Source: Cytospora piceicola
Taxonomy: Eukaryota; Ascomycota; Sordariomycetes; Diaporthales; Cytosporaceae
DNA: 64,000 bases
Assembly: GCA_023375675.1 (NCBI GenBank)
Contig: JALQBC010000001.1
Coordinates: 992,001-1,056,000, forward strand
Direction: 5' to 3'
In this document: one piece after another, positions 35,248 to 45,434 of the stretch
Position numbering within the stretch: the stretch's first letter is position 1
How the letters are laid out: each line of letters opens with the position of its first letter
Notes under the pieces: generated by a model
The model's input: the letters and a program-made list of their open reading frames with translations, nothing else
Database searches by the model: none
Told to the model about the DNA's origin: nothing
Translations under genes and position numbers: made by a program

Positions 35248-37628
35248 GGAATCTGGACTTGGGAAGGGGTCAAGTGTGGATGATTAAGGCAGGGAAAGTC
35301 CTTGTTGACTAGCTTCGATACCGCGTGGAGGGTAAATGGCAAATGTCTCTTTGTGAGAGATATAGTGAGGAGGCAGCACAGACGATAGTATTGACATTCA
35401 ATGTTGAAGTCGTTCCGTACCCAAACGTCTAGTGTAACTAACATTGGAAGGCATTCGGACTCCCAATGCTGCCAGCCCGCATGTGTGCTGCGCAGGTGGA
35501 TACAAGTATAGGTATCAGTAGCGATTGAGTTATGGCTACAGAAATCAATCCATGGCAATGACCACGATCAGCAATAGTAATTACTGTATATGACAGCATC
35601 TGCGCGTGGCTCAGATCCTTGCAGCAGGCTCAATCTGCTGCTGCTACATACATACATGTACATAAGTATGCATGTCATATATGAAACCCGGCTCAAGCGG
35701 GTTGAGTCCTCGGATCTGATCCGGAGCCGCATGGAGATCCTTTGTCATAGGCGTGTTTCACGAGAGCCGTTTAGGTCGCGATGTATTGTCAATTGATGCT
35801 GTCCCAGGAATTCGGGGATGGACGTTGATTTTGAAGTATACAGACAAACAGAATCATCTAACCTCGATAAGGGTGGACTCGGGTGGGTTGCGGTGGATTG
35901 TGGTGGATTGTGGTGGAGACGGTCGGTGTATTGTGGATATGACTTACAAGAAAGATTATCGAATCAGAGTCGAGACGGTCCTGATTGTGGTTGATCTGTG
36001 GTTGATTGTCCTGATTGTCCCACGGGCTGACGGGGTTCTTGACGAACGACAGCTGCAATGGAGTGTGATGAGTGATGGGATTGAATTATGATTTGGGATG
36101 GTTTCCACTTGTCATGATACCTTGCCAGTCTACTGGGTACTATGCTGCTATGTAAGCACAAGAAGAAGAAAAAAGGGTCCAGAGAGACAAAGACGAGACG
36201 GAGAACAGAGCCTCGAGCCCACTCCGGATGCTGGAGATCAGCCTGGCCTGGCAGTGGCAGCCTCGGACAAATACCTAGTACGGTAGTATACTAGTATGTA
36301 GTGGCAGCGGTGGCAATTCTTGGCTTTGGAGCTTGCGCAGGGGAGATCAACCAGTGACAAGCAGTCTCGTAACAGGCTTGACATCTGGACATTTGGACAA
36401 GTCCGCCGGGCCGATTGAAGACGGGCCTTTCTCTCCATTGTTTACTGCCTACTACTTACTACCTACTGTCTACCTAGGTACTGCTTAGTAGTACTTACCC
36501 AGGTAGTAGGTAGGTAGTTATTTGTTGTCAATTGTAATGAGCAGTGTGGCAGTATTCCCATTAATATACCTGAGTACTTGGGTGCCCAAGTGTTAAGCAT
36601 TGCCAATATGCACCAAGCAATAGACAATAAGCATTAGGTACACCAGTCCAGTAAGGTTCAGTAGGGTGGTAGGGTTTTCAGGGCATAAGCACCGTCAAGG
36701 CCAGAACGACAGAAGGCTAAAAGATTTGTGGAAACACTGCACACAGGTGGTGCCGAGTCAGGCCTAGCGTCGGCCCCATACCCCGTAACCTGTCCCTGTC
36801 CAGGTGGTCCAGGTGGTCCAGGTGGTCCATGGTTGGTGGTCCTTAACAACCGGCTCGCTTGGTAACCAGGGTTCCAGCCGCAGCCGCAGCCGCACTCGCA
36901 TCTGTTGTTGAATCATGAATGACGGATTGCCATTGATAATGACCGCTGGTTTTTTGCTGGCGTATCAAGACAGCCGCCGCAATCAAAGAAACCCAATCCT
37001 TGATGACGTTCGCCCCCCCCCCCCTTCTCCCCTCCCCCCCAGAGGAACATTTCTGGATTTCACACCCAAGGATGACTGTGGGGATGAGGAATAACCACGC
37101 TACCTGCCGGTCTACCAGTACGTACCGCTGCAGCGCTGGTCTGCAACTGGTATCTGGTGGGTACCTCGACCGCTTTCACCCTGCTTCCACCCTGTCCTGT
37201 CCCCCTGTTGTCTGTTCCCTCTGTTCCCTCGGTGTATGCACTCTCAACTCAGATGCCACATGTATACTTAATTACCACTATCTACCTAGGTACTACTATC
37301 TATCGATATGTACGATTGAATTGACATCTTCCCTCTTTGGGAAAGTACACACGAGAACGGGTCCAACAAGCGATCCCTACTGAGTAAAGATCCCTACTGT
37401 GCATCATCCTCACGTTTGTCTGTCTCTCCCTTATAACCACCGACTGTCAGCCTTCTCAGACTTTCTGGTCTCTGGTCTCTGGTCCTGATCCTTCACTTCC
37501 TTTCCACTTCACGCTATTGCCGCTTGAACGCGAGTATCAACCACCTTCGAAGACCTCTCTCATATTACACCACCTCCCCCTCCCCTCCTCTCCGCCTCTT
37601 CGAAAGTCTTCTCGATTCGACCACAAAG
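35248..37628. other. long intergenic region upstream of permease
   Basis: No gene was seen in 2.4 kb. It contains GT-rich near-repeats (TGGATTGTGG, 35883-35920), TACCTAGGTA motifs near 36470 and 37285, three and a half copies of a 9-bp repeat (36795-36830), a GCCGCA array near 36876 and a C run near 37013. The last 200 bp before the permease are CT-rich, like a promoter and leader. Confidence 0.45.
36795..36830 (+). repeat. 9-bp minisatellite GGTGGTCCA
   Basis: Consecutive copies of CAGGTGGTC and a partial copy occur in the intergenic region upstream of the permease. No coding role is evident. Confidence 0.75.
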
Positions 37629-39293
37629 ATGGAGCAAGGTGGTGTCGCCGCCCAACGGCGGGTCAGCTCTGATGGCGTCGGCCCCGAACACCTCGGTGTG
37701 AAGCCGGAGCTGGCACGAAACTTCAGCAAGGTCTCTATGCTTGGCCTGGCGTTTGCCATCCTGAACAGTTGGACAGCTCTTTCCGCTTCTCTCTCCTTGG
37801 CCCTTCCATCCGGTGGACCAAGTGCCATCCTTTGGGGCCTGATCGTCGCCGGTCTGTGCAATCTTTGCTTGGCAGCATCACTCGCCGAGTTCCTCTCCGC
37901 CTACCCGACAGCAGGAGGCCAGTACCACTGGGTCGCCATCATCAGCTGGAAGCGATTCTCCAGGGCCATCAGCTACTCGACTGGCTGGATCAACGTCGCT
38001 GCCTGGGTCTGTCTCTGTGCCACGGGCGGTCTCCTCGGATCCCAGCTCATCGTTGGCATAATATCCTTGCTGCACCCAGACACGTACCATACAAAGCCCT
38101 GGCACCAGTTCCTCATCTACATCGGTTACACCCTGGCCGCTTTCTTCATCAACGCCTTCAGCAACCGACTCCTGCCCTACTTCAACAAGGCCGCCTTCTT
38201 GTGGTCTCTGGCCGGCTTCACCATTATCTGCATCACGGTCCTCGCCTGCGCGACTCCGAACTACCAGCCTGGCTCTTTCGTCTTTGGCGGCTTCATCAAC
38301 CAGGTTAACTGGCCCGATGGACTCTCATGGCTGCTCGGTCTCCTGCAGGGTGCCTTTGCCCTGACTGGCTTTGATGCTACCATCCACATGATTGAGGAGA
38401 TTCCCAACCCCACGGTTGAGGGGCCCAAGATCATGATCTACGCCATCCTGATCGGCATGTTCACCGGTTTCATCTTCCTGGTGTGTCTCATGTTCGTCAT
38501 CACGGACGTCGATATGGTCATCGAGTCGGCTGCCGGCCCCCTGCTGCAGATCCTCTACGACGCAACCGACAACAAGGCCGGTGCCGTGTGCCTGCTCATG
38601 TTCCCCATCGTCTGCATGCTGTTCACCACCACCTCCATCATGACCACCTCCAGCCGCATGAGCTACGCCTTCGCTCGCGACCGCGGCCTGCCCTTCAGCC
38701 GTGTCTTCGCCCAGATCCACCCGGGCCTCGACGTCCCCCTGAACTCCCTGATCTGGACCACCGTCTGGGTCATCATCTTCGGCTGTGTCTTCCTCGGCTC
38801 CACCAGCGCCTTCAACGCCATCACCGCCGCCAGTGTCGTCGCTCTGGGTATCACCTACGCCATCCCACCAGCAATCAACGTCATGCGTGGCCGGAAGATG
38901 CTGCCCGAGACCCGCGCATTCAAGATGCCCGGGTGGTTGGGTTGGATCACGAACTTGGTTAGTTGTCACCCTCCACAAAAGTCGAGTCAAATTCCATCTT
39001 ACTAACATATATGTCATCAACAGGTCGGCATTGCCTGGACTCTCCTGACCACCGTTCTCTTCGTATTCCCTCCCGAGCTACCCGTCACCGGCAACAACAT
39101 GAACTACGCCATTGTTGCCTTCGGCATCGTCCTCATCATTGCCGTCGTGCAATGGCTTGTTGACGGCCGGAAGAACTACGAGGGCCCCATCATGGATGAG
39201 GCCATGGGCAGGGGCGTTGTTGAGGGAATCGCAAGTGTCGATAGCGAGAACTATGCGACCGACTTCCCCAGCTCCAAGGAGGCGGAGAAATAG
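37629..39293 (+). CDS. APC-family amino acid/choline/GABA permease
   Basis: Two exons, 37629-38957 and 39024-39293, give 532 residues. The 66-bp intron has donor GTTAGT, a CTAAC branch site and acceptor CAG. Twelve hydrophobic segments are visible. The N-terminal block FSKVSMLGLAFAILNSWTAL, the consensus AEFLSAYPTAGGQYHWVA and the later TGFDATIHMIEEIPNP are diagnostic of fungal APC transporters of the GABA/choline (Uga4/Hnm1) group. The protein would import an amino acid or quaternary amine at the plasma membrane. Which substrate is not decidable here. ATG 37629 follows a CT-rich leader and precedes a normal hydrophilic N-terminus. The C-terminal tail is acidic and short. No defects are seen. 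Confidence 0.93.
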
Positions 39294-40067
39294 AGAGGGC
39301 CGCATCTTGTTTCTTGTTATATTATCTGCATCTGCGAGGACATTTAGGAGTTACCTTGATTGGTGTACCTTTTTTACACTGATACCATGAATATGATACC
39401 TTTTTGAGTTGTTCACACATTTTTGGGACTTGAGAACGATGCCGTACGTGCATGAGCTGGACATGCATGACCTGAGCATACCGCGCATTGTGACCACACG
39501 CTTTTGAATTGGCGGCCTTCGCAGTACGTTTGCAGAACATACATCGGAATTCTGATGCCCATACCGGCTTCCACGGATAACGAAGCACGACGATGACTGC
39601 CCTCCAGTGACCCACAGGGCCCCCCGTCTACCGTCCCGTCTACCGGCAATAGCTACCGGCTTCTTCGGATGCCCCCTGGAGTGATCTCCTGACGACACTT
39701 GAAGATGTCGCCGCTCACATCGCTCCTCCCTCTTCCGTACTGCGTGCATGTATGGCTGGCTCGATGACGTGCCTTTATCCTCACATTGGTCACCATTGCT
39801 ATGAGTTCCTTCCAGAGGTCGGACTCACACTGCATATGTACCTAGGTACCTAAGTACTTGTTCCAAGATGAACTTGGCGACGTTCACCAAAGATCTTGGA
39901 TTGTTTTCTCAACGTCCATCCTACTCCTCGCTGTACTTGACTATCCTGTTTATCCGTTACGTCGCTTGATCCTTGAGTTAATCACCCATAGATAGTATCT
40001 CTACAGGCTCCCTAGTAGCAATATCATTATCATATCCACCTCGAAGCAGCTTTCAGCCAGTAGCACA
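39294..40067. other. intergenic, no gene seen
   Basis: About 770 bp. It contains a GTACCTAGGTACCTAAGTAC motif near 39839. The right end is the promoter of the next gene. Confidence 0.5.
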
Positions 40068-41758
40068 ATGAAGTTCGCGACCGGCGCAAGCCTCGCCATC
40101 CTGGCATGCTCGCCCTTCACGGCAGCCATCGGCGAGATTCGCGACCCCCCGAAGCAAGACAAGTACACCAGCGGCGCTGTCATGGGTGGTACCATGACCA
40201 CCAAGCATGTGAGTCTCGTTCTTTGTGGCTGTTGGGTCCGAAGCAACGCTGACAGGTAGCCCTTAGGCCACGTGGAGTGCGCAGAGGTCCGCTGGCCTTA
40301 TGGACTCGACCGTATATCCTTCCTACGCTGGAGACACCCCCGTCGGTTGCGTCGATGGCATCGCGCAGGTTATCCCTGGCGATGCCAACAACACGTTCCG
40401 GTGCAGCAACGTGAGTATATGATCCCAGGATTGTCATCTCCAGTGGCATGGGGAATAGCTGCTGATGTGGGTCCAAGATCGACTTTTACGACTTCAAGAG
40501 CCACTCTGACCTTGGCAGCGCCATCGGCGAGGGAGCCTCAACGTGGGGATGGACAAGTCCCGAGGGACGTGAGTTCATCGCCATCGCGCAGGCTGATGGA
40601 GCTGCCTTTGCGGAGGTCAACTCCGAAGGCAGACTTGTGAGAGCTGGTCTGATTTTCCTGACGGAACGTCACAATGCTGACGCCATACTAGGTCTATCTT
40701 GGCCGTCTCCCCCAGTACCCCAAGGCAGAGCCCATCATCTGGCGCGAGATGCGCGGCTATAAAAAATACATCATAATCGGCAGCGAGGCATTCTACCACG
40801 GCATACAAATCTTCGATATGTCCAAGCTCGTCGACATCGACCCCGCCAGCCCGGTGACTTTCAGCGGTGATGCCGACTTGACGGGCTACTTCGATGGACT
40901 CCCCGTTGGTCGGACCCACAACGTTGTTGTCAACGAGGAGTTGGATTACGTCGTCGCCGTTGGTGCTGAGCCTCGTGACTCGGCTTGTGCTTCTGGCCTC
41001 ATATTCATCGACCTGAGTGATCCGACCAACCCTAGCTCTCCAGGCTGTGCGGCAGGTGACGGCTATGTCCATGACGCCCAGTGCTTAGTCTACCGCGGAC
41101 CGGACGAGGCCTATGCGGGACGGGACATCTGTTATGGCTACAACGAGGACACCTTGACAATGTGAGCTGACACCCTCCTATGTTTCCCACTCTGGCAAAT
41201 TCCGACCAAGATCTTAACCAATAATTTAGATACGACGTGACCAACAAGTCCACGACCAATATCATCTCCCGCACCTCGTACCGTGGTGCCTCCTACACTC
41301 ACCAAGGCTGGGTCACCGACACCCAATGGCAGACAATGCTGGTGCTCGATGATGAGCTCGACGAATTAATATCGTCCGCCAGATCGAAGAAGTTCCCCAT
41401 CACGTATTTCTGGGACATTACTTCGCTCGAGGCCCCTGTCCTGACAGGCTCCTTCCGAAACGAGTATGCTCAAGCTATCGACCACAACCAATTTGTGGTC
41501 AATGGCACCACCTACCAGAGCAACTACGGCGCCGGCTTGCACGTGCTGGACGTGTCTTCGCTGTCGACGGATCCCACAGGGGCAGACGTCACCGAGGTTG
41601 GGTTCTTCGACATCTACCCAGAGGATGATGTGTTGCCGGACGGCGGTGCGGCCGCTTTCGTCGGCACCTGGGCCAACTATCCGTTCTTCCCTTCGGGTTT
41701 CATTGTGGTGAACACCATCGAGAGAGGAGCCTTTGTTGTCAAGAGGTCGAACGCCTAG
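40068..41758 (+). CDS. secreted choice-of-anchor-B (LVIVD-type) protein
   Basis: Five exons, 40068-40208, 40267-40410, 40478-40636, 40692-41161 and 41230-41758, give 480 residues. Residues 1-20 are a signal peptide. The protein is a predicted beta-propeller with repeated blade-like strands. Examples are IQIFDMSKL, GRTHNVVVNEELDYVVAVGA, LIFIDLSDPTNP, TIYDVTNKS and YFWDITSLEAP. This matches the choice-of-anchor B family. Its function is unknown; members are secreted or surface proteins. Four small introns (55-68 bp) each restore the frame, with GTGAGT, GTGAGT, GTGAGA and GTGAGC donors. In the fourth, the TGA inside the donor would stop translation if the intron stayed. Confidence 0.87.
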
Positions 41759-42448
41759 GCTTGGGTGTCTTGTTGTTGCCCATGTAAATAGTACACCCCT
41801 AGAATTCATAGTCTGCTGATCAAATGTAACCATAAAATTGATAGTGCTGTTTGTGGCCTCGGCCAAATCCTCACGGGAGATAAGCAGGTATAACAGCTCT
41901 ACTGGCTCAAGGGACATGCTCACGCTACCAAGACATCTGAAATTAGAGGGTGATGTCGGCTATCATGTACTCTACTTAGGTCTGGTTATGATATGGTTGT
42001 GGTAAGGCTGCCGTATTGCTACCGGAGCTCTGAGTTTATTGCCGAAGAGTGAGAAGAAGCCTTGAAGTCGTCAGAAATAGGAAAATGAGGTCTCGTTCCG
42101 TAGCCATCATGGGCATTAATTGTCAGACTCAAGAGTGCTGACTAAAATAGAACATAGGAGAAATGCCAACAGGACATCAGAAGGCCAAAAGAACATCGCA
42201 AGAGACATGAGTTGCATGCGGCATTCGGAGGAAACAGATAGAATATACTGAATGGGATAAACTTCAAAGAGGGATTGGATGGGAGAAGGGACGGAAAGTA
42301 GGCTGGCGTCTCATGCCGGGTAGGGCCTCAACCTCACGACGTCTTTTCTTGCGAAGCCTTCAGACAGACCCGGAGCAGGAGACACATAACAAGAAGAGTA
42401 AGGAAGGAAGCAGAAGAGAAGAAAGACCAAAAGAGAGAAAGAAACAGC
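41759..42448. other. intergenic, no gene seen
   Basis: About 690 bp between the anchor-B gene and the Pol III terminator of the initiator tRNA gene. It includes a purine-rich stretch (42360-42450). Confidence 0.5.
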
Positions 42449-42453
42449 AAAAA
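42449..42453 (-). terminator. Pol III terminator of initiator tRNA gene
   Basis: Five consecutive T on the minus strand, 8 nt beyond the discriminator base of the tRNA. This is the expected Pol III stop signal. Confidence 0.8.
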
Positions 42454-42461
42454 GAATGGAA

Positions 42462-42589
42462 TAGCTACAACTGGTTTCGATCCAGCGACCTCCGGGTTAT
42501 GAGCCCGGCGCCTTAATTGTGTGTTAGTATATGTGTGGATCAATATTGAATTGATGGTTGAACTCACTCTTCCCCTGAGCTATGTAGCT
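42462..42589 (-). tRNA. initiator tRNA-Met(CAT) with GT-AG intron in D arm
   Basis: Minus-strand exons 42589-42568 (22 nt) and 42511-42462 (50 nt). Joined they give a 72-nt cloverleaf with every stem paired: acceptor AGCTACA/TGTAGCT, D stem GCTC/GAGC, anticodon stem CCGGG/CCCGG around loop CTCATAA, and T stem GCTGG/CCAGT. Initiator hallmarks are the A1-T72 pair, the GGG/CCC pairs next to the anticodon loop, and the T loop ATCGAAA with A54 and A60. The promoter A box (TAGCTCAGGGG) lies wholly in exon 1 and the B box (GGATCGAAACC) in exon 2. The gene is split inside the 3' strand of the D stem, not at the canonical site next to the anticodon. The 56-nt insert has mRNA-type splice signals. Unspliced, the D stem cannot form properly (GAGT in place of GAGC, followed by unrelated sequence). 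Confidence 0.92.
42512..42567 (-). other. spliceosomal-type intron inside initiator tRNA
   Basis: 56 nt on the minus strand. Donor GTGAGT at 42567-42562, a perfect TACTAAC branch site at 42529-42523 with the branch A at 42524, and a 3' end of AAG at 42514-42512, 12 nt from the branch A. A 6-bp hairpin (ATCAAT / ATTGAT, loop TCAAT) lies between donor and branch. There is no run of four T, so Pol III would read through. These features match the neighbouring mRNA introns and do not resemble a tRNA-endonuclease intron. Confidence 0.85.
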
Positions 42590-42830
42590 GATGAAGAATT
42601 TGCTTTGAAGAAGGGCTTATATTGTAGTGGACTTGGCCCAGACGATGACTCACACTCGGGTGCCGACTATATTCGATCCCCCTCTACCTCCAGTGGGGCC
42701 TTGTCAGGGTCTAACCCTAACACTGACTGCAAAAAGCAGGCAACCAAGCTGCCAAAGTATATTGCCAGTCAGGTAAAACCTCAGGTTCCCAATGTCACAA
42801 CACCACATCCAGCACCACTGAACACGCACA
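42590..42830. promoter_or_regulatory. divergent tRNA / ASNSD1-like promoter interval
   Basis: 241 bp separate the 5' end of the initiator tRNA gene and the start codon of the asparagine-synthetase-domain gene, which point away from each other. No TATA element was recognised. Confidence 0.4.
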
Positions 42831-44733
42831 ATGTGCGGGATCCACGTCTCCATCTCCCCGTCAAAGCCAGCTGATATCTCACCGGACCTCAAGCGATGCC
42901 TCTGCAGCCGCGGCCCGGACCACATCGCCACGCACGAGACGCGTCTGGGCGGTGATGCTGATGATGATGATGATGATGCTGCTGACGCGCCCGCAACCCA
43001 CCTGACCTTCACCTCGACCGTCCTCGCCCTCCGCGGCGACCACCTCGCCCGGCAGCCCCTCGTCGGCCCCGGGAGCGGGTCGGTCCTCTGCTGGAACGGC
43101 GAGGCCTGGAAGATCCGGGGGCTCGGCGTCGGCGGGAACGACGGCGAGGTGGTCGCCCGCCTCCTGGACCAGGGGCCCGCCGGCGGCCCGGCAGGGCGCC
43201 AGGCGGCCGTCCTGGGGCTGCTGCGGTCGGTCGAGGGCCCGTTTGCCTTTGTCTACCTCGACAGGCCCTCGGGGAAGGTGTATTTTGGTCGGGACCGCCT
43301 CGGGAGGCGGTCGCTGCTCGTCCGGGACGATGGGCACCAGCTGGTCTTGTCGAGCGTCGCGGACTCGACCGACCCTCTGTGGAAGGAGGTCGAGGCCGAT
43401 GGTATCTATGTGCTTGACCTTGGCGGCGAGAAGCCTCGAGACAGGAGCGCGGGGTTGACGTCTGCCATAACAAGGCTGGACTGGCTTGAAGGGGAAGCAG
43501 CAGTGGATGTTGTGAGTATGCCCTTGCGATGGGCCTTGGGTGCTACACTACTACGTCTATCTAATTGCTATCCGACTTACTCCTCTAGGTTTCTGGTATC
43601 GGCAGGTTCAACGACACCGTGCCAGGTGCACACGCCCCCCCTACTTCGGGATCAGCACCGGTGAAGGCCCTCCGGCAGAAGCTGACAGAGTCGCTCAAGC
43701 TGCGAGTCTTGGGTGTACCTACGCCGCCGGGGGCTGATGGGCTTGATGCTCATACTAAGGTTGCCGTGCTGTTCTCCGGCGGGCTGGACTGCACCGTCCT
43801 GGCAAGGCTCTGTCACGAGCTGCTGCCCTTGGATCAAGGCATCGACCTGATCAATGTCGGTTTTGAGAACCCACGCGTAGCGGCCAATGCCCAGAAAGCA
43901 AAGGGCCAAGAGATCCTGGAACTCTTCGACATCTATGAGGCCTGCCCGGATAGGATGACAGGGAGGAAGTCCTTCGCTGAGCTTCGAGCAGTCTGTCCTG
44001 GGCGGGCTTTTAGATTCGTTGCAGTACGTCACCGCTATCCTGCTTCTTCGGGCTGAGATCTAACACGTCGCAGGTCAATATTCCATATTCAGAGTACCTA
44101 AGCCACAAGGGCGAGGTCACATCACTTATCTACCCCCATAATACCGAAATGGACCTCTCCATAGGATGCGCACTGTATTTCGCTGCGCGGGGACAAGGCC
44201 TGGCGTCCACCGATGCCACGTCCGCTTCCCCCGTCCCATATACCACGCCTGCGCGGGTGCTCCTCTCAGGGCTCGGCGCCGACGAGCTCTTTGGGGGCTA
44301 CCAGCGCCACGGCACAGCCTTCTCGAGGCAGGGGTACCCGGGGCTGATCGGGGAGCTCAAGCTCGACGTCGGCAGGCTGGGCAGGCGCAACCTGGGCCGG
44401 GACGACCGGGCCATGTCGCACTGGGGCAGGGAGGTCCGCTTCCCCTTCCTGGACGAGGAGCTGGTCCGGTGGGCGATCGGGGCGCCCGCCTGGGAGAAGT
44501 GCGACTTTGGGCGGCCCGGTGGCGACGTCGAGCCCGGGAAGCGGGTCCTGCGGCTCCTGGCGGTGGAGTTGGGGATGGCTGGCGTGGCCACTGAGAAGAA
44601 GCGGGCGGTAAGTGTTCTTTCTCGTCACACAGTTCTGGACTGCAGTACTCATCCACTCTCACAGATCCAGTTCGGCTCCCGGACAGCAAAGATGGAAAGT
44701 GGAAGGGTCAAGGGAACGACGCTCTTGTCGTAG
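42831..44733 (+). CDS. asparagine synthetase domain-containing protein (ASNSD1-like)
   Basis: Four exons, 42831-43511, 43589-44023, 44074-44607 and 44665-44733, give 572 residues. The start is MCGI, with Cys2 as the class II glutaminase nucleophile. The N-terminal half is a glutamine amidotransferase type 2 domain (CSRGPDH, GGNDGEV, VEGPFAFVYLD). The C-terminal half is an ATP-pyrophosphatase synthetase domain with SGGLDCT at residues 290-296 and LLSGLGADELFGGY. This two-domain order without the longer linkers of Asn1/Asn2 matches ASNSD1-like proteins, whose physiological role is poorly known. An acidic D-repeat insert (residues 44-50) is a local peculiarity. Introns are 77, 50 and 57 bp with GT donors and AG acceptors. 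Confidence 0.9.
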
Positions 44734-45434
44734 ACAACGACGAAATTTAGTTGGCTCACCTTGATTCCCATACGTTTAGCCTGGCGGTGATGACAATAAA
44801 CAGATACTTCTGAGTCCGGGAGCCTACGCTGAAGAGACCTCGACGATTGTGCCGTTTCGCTCAGAAACCCGTTGTCGTTGGATCTTCGGGCTCTCGGGGA
44901 CTATGAAGTCGTTAAAGGCAAGTCTGAGCCAGGCAGGGAGGCACATGATACCCAGAAAGATTAGAGTGCAATTATTTCTTCAATCACAGAGATACCACAC
45001 CACGATCTATTCGGTCCCACGAATTCTTGAGCTTTGGGAAATTAGTTGCTCAGGCGTCCAAAACGGTGGAAGGTGATGACCGACCATCATGAAATAAATG
45101 TTGATCATCAAAGCATTGTCCTTAGACGGCCTTGTCAGTAGTCCACGTGGCTACCTACTACCCCAAACCTATGAGACATGTGTATCTGTAGCTATCAACA
45201 GGCAAGTGGTGCAATTGATCAACCCTCTACCTGCGCTAGGCAGACCGCATGGTAAACATTCCGTTACTCCCTGACTCCACCCAAGCACTCCATCTCCGTA
45301 TGCTGCGCTCCGAATTAATAACCACCATGTACGCCTCGCAATCATAAGTTGTTGTATGAACACAACAAGCCTTCACCCCAGCAGAAAAGTCCCTTGACGA
45401 CCACCTGCAAATGCGCGTATACCAACCCAAAACT
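44734..45434. other. convergent intergenic region
   Basis: Shared 3' region of the ASNSD1-like and PHD-finger genes. No gene was seen. Confidence 0.5.

Noticed and set aside
42512..42567. Tandem duplication or random insertion in the tRNA gene
   Set aside because: The insert is flanked exactly by GT...AG with a TACTAAC site and is not a duplicate of adjacent sequence, so an intron is the better explanation.
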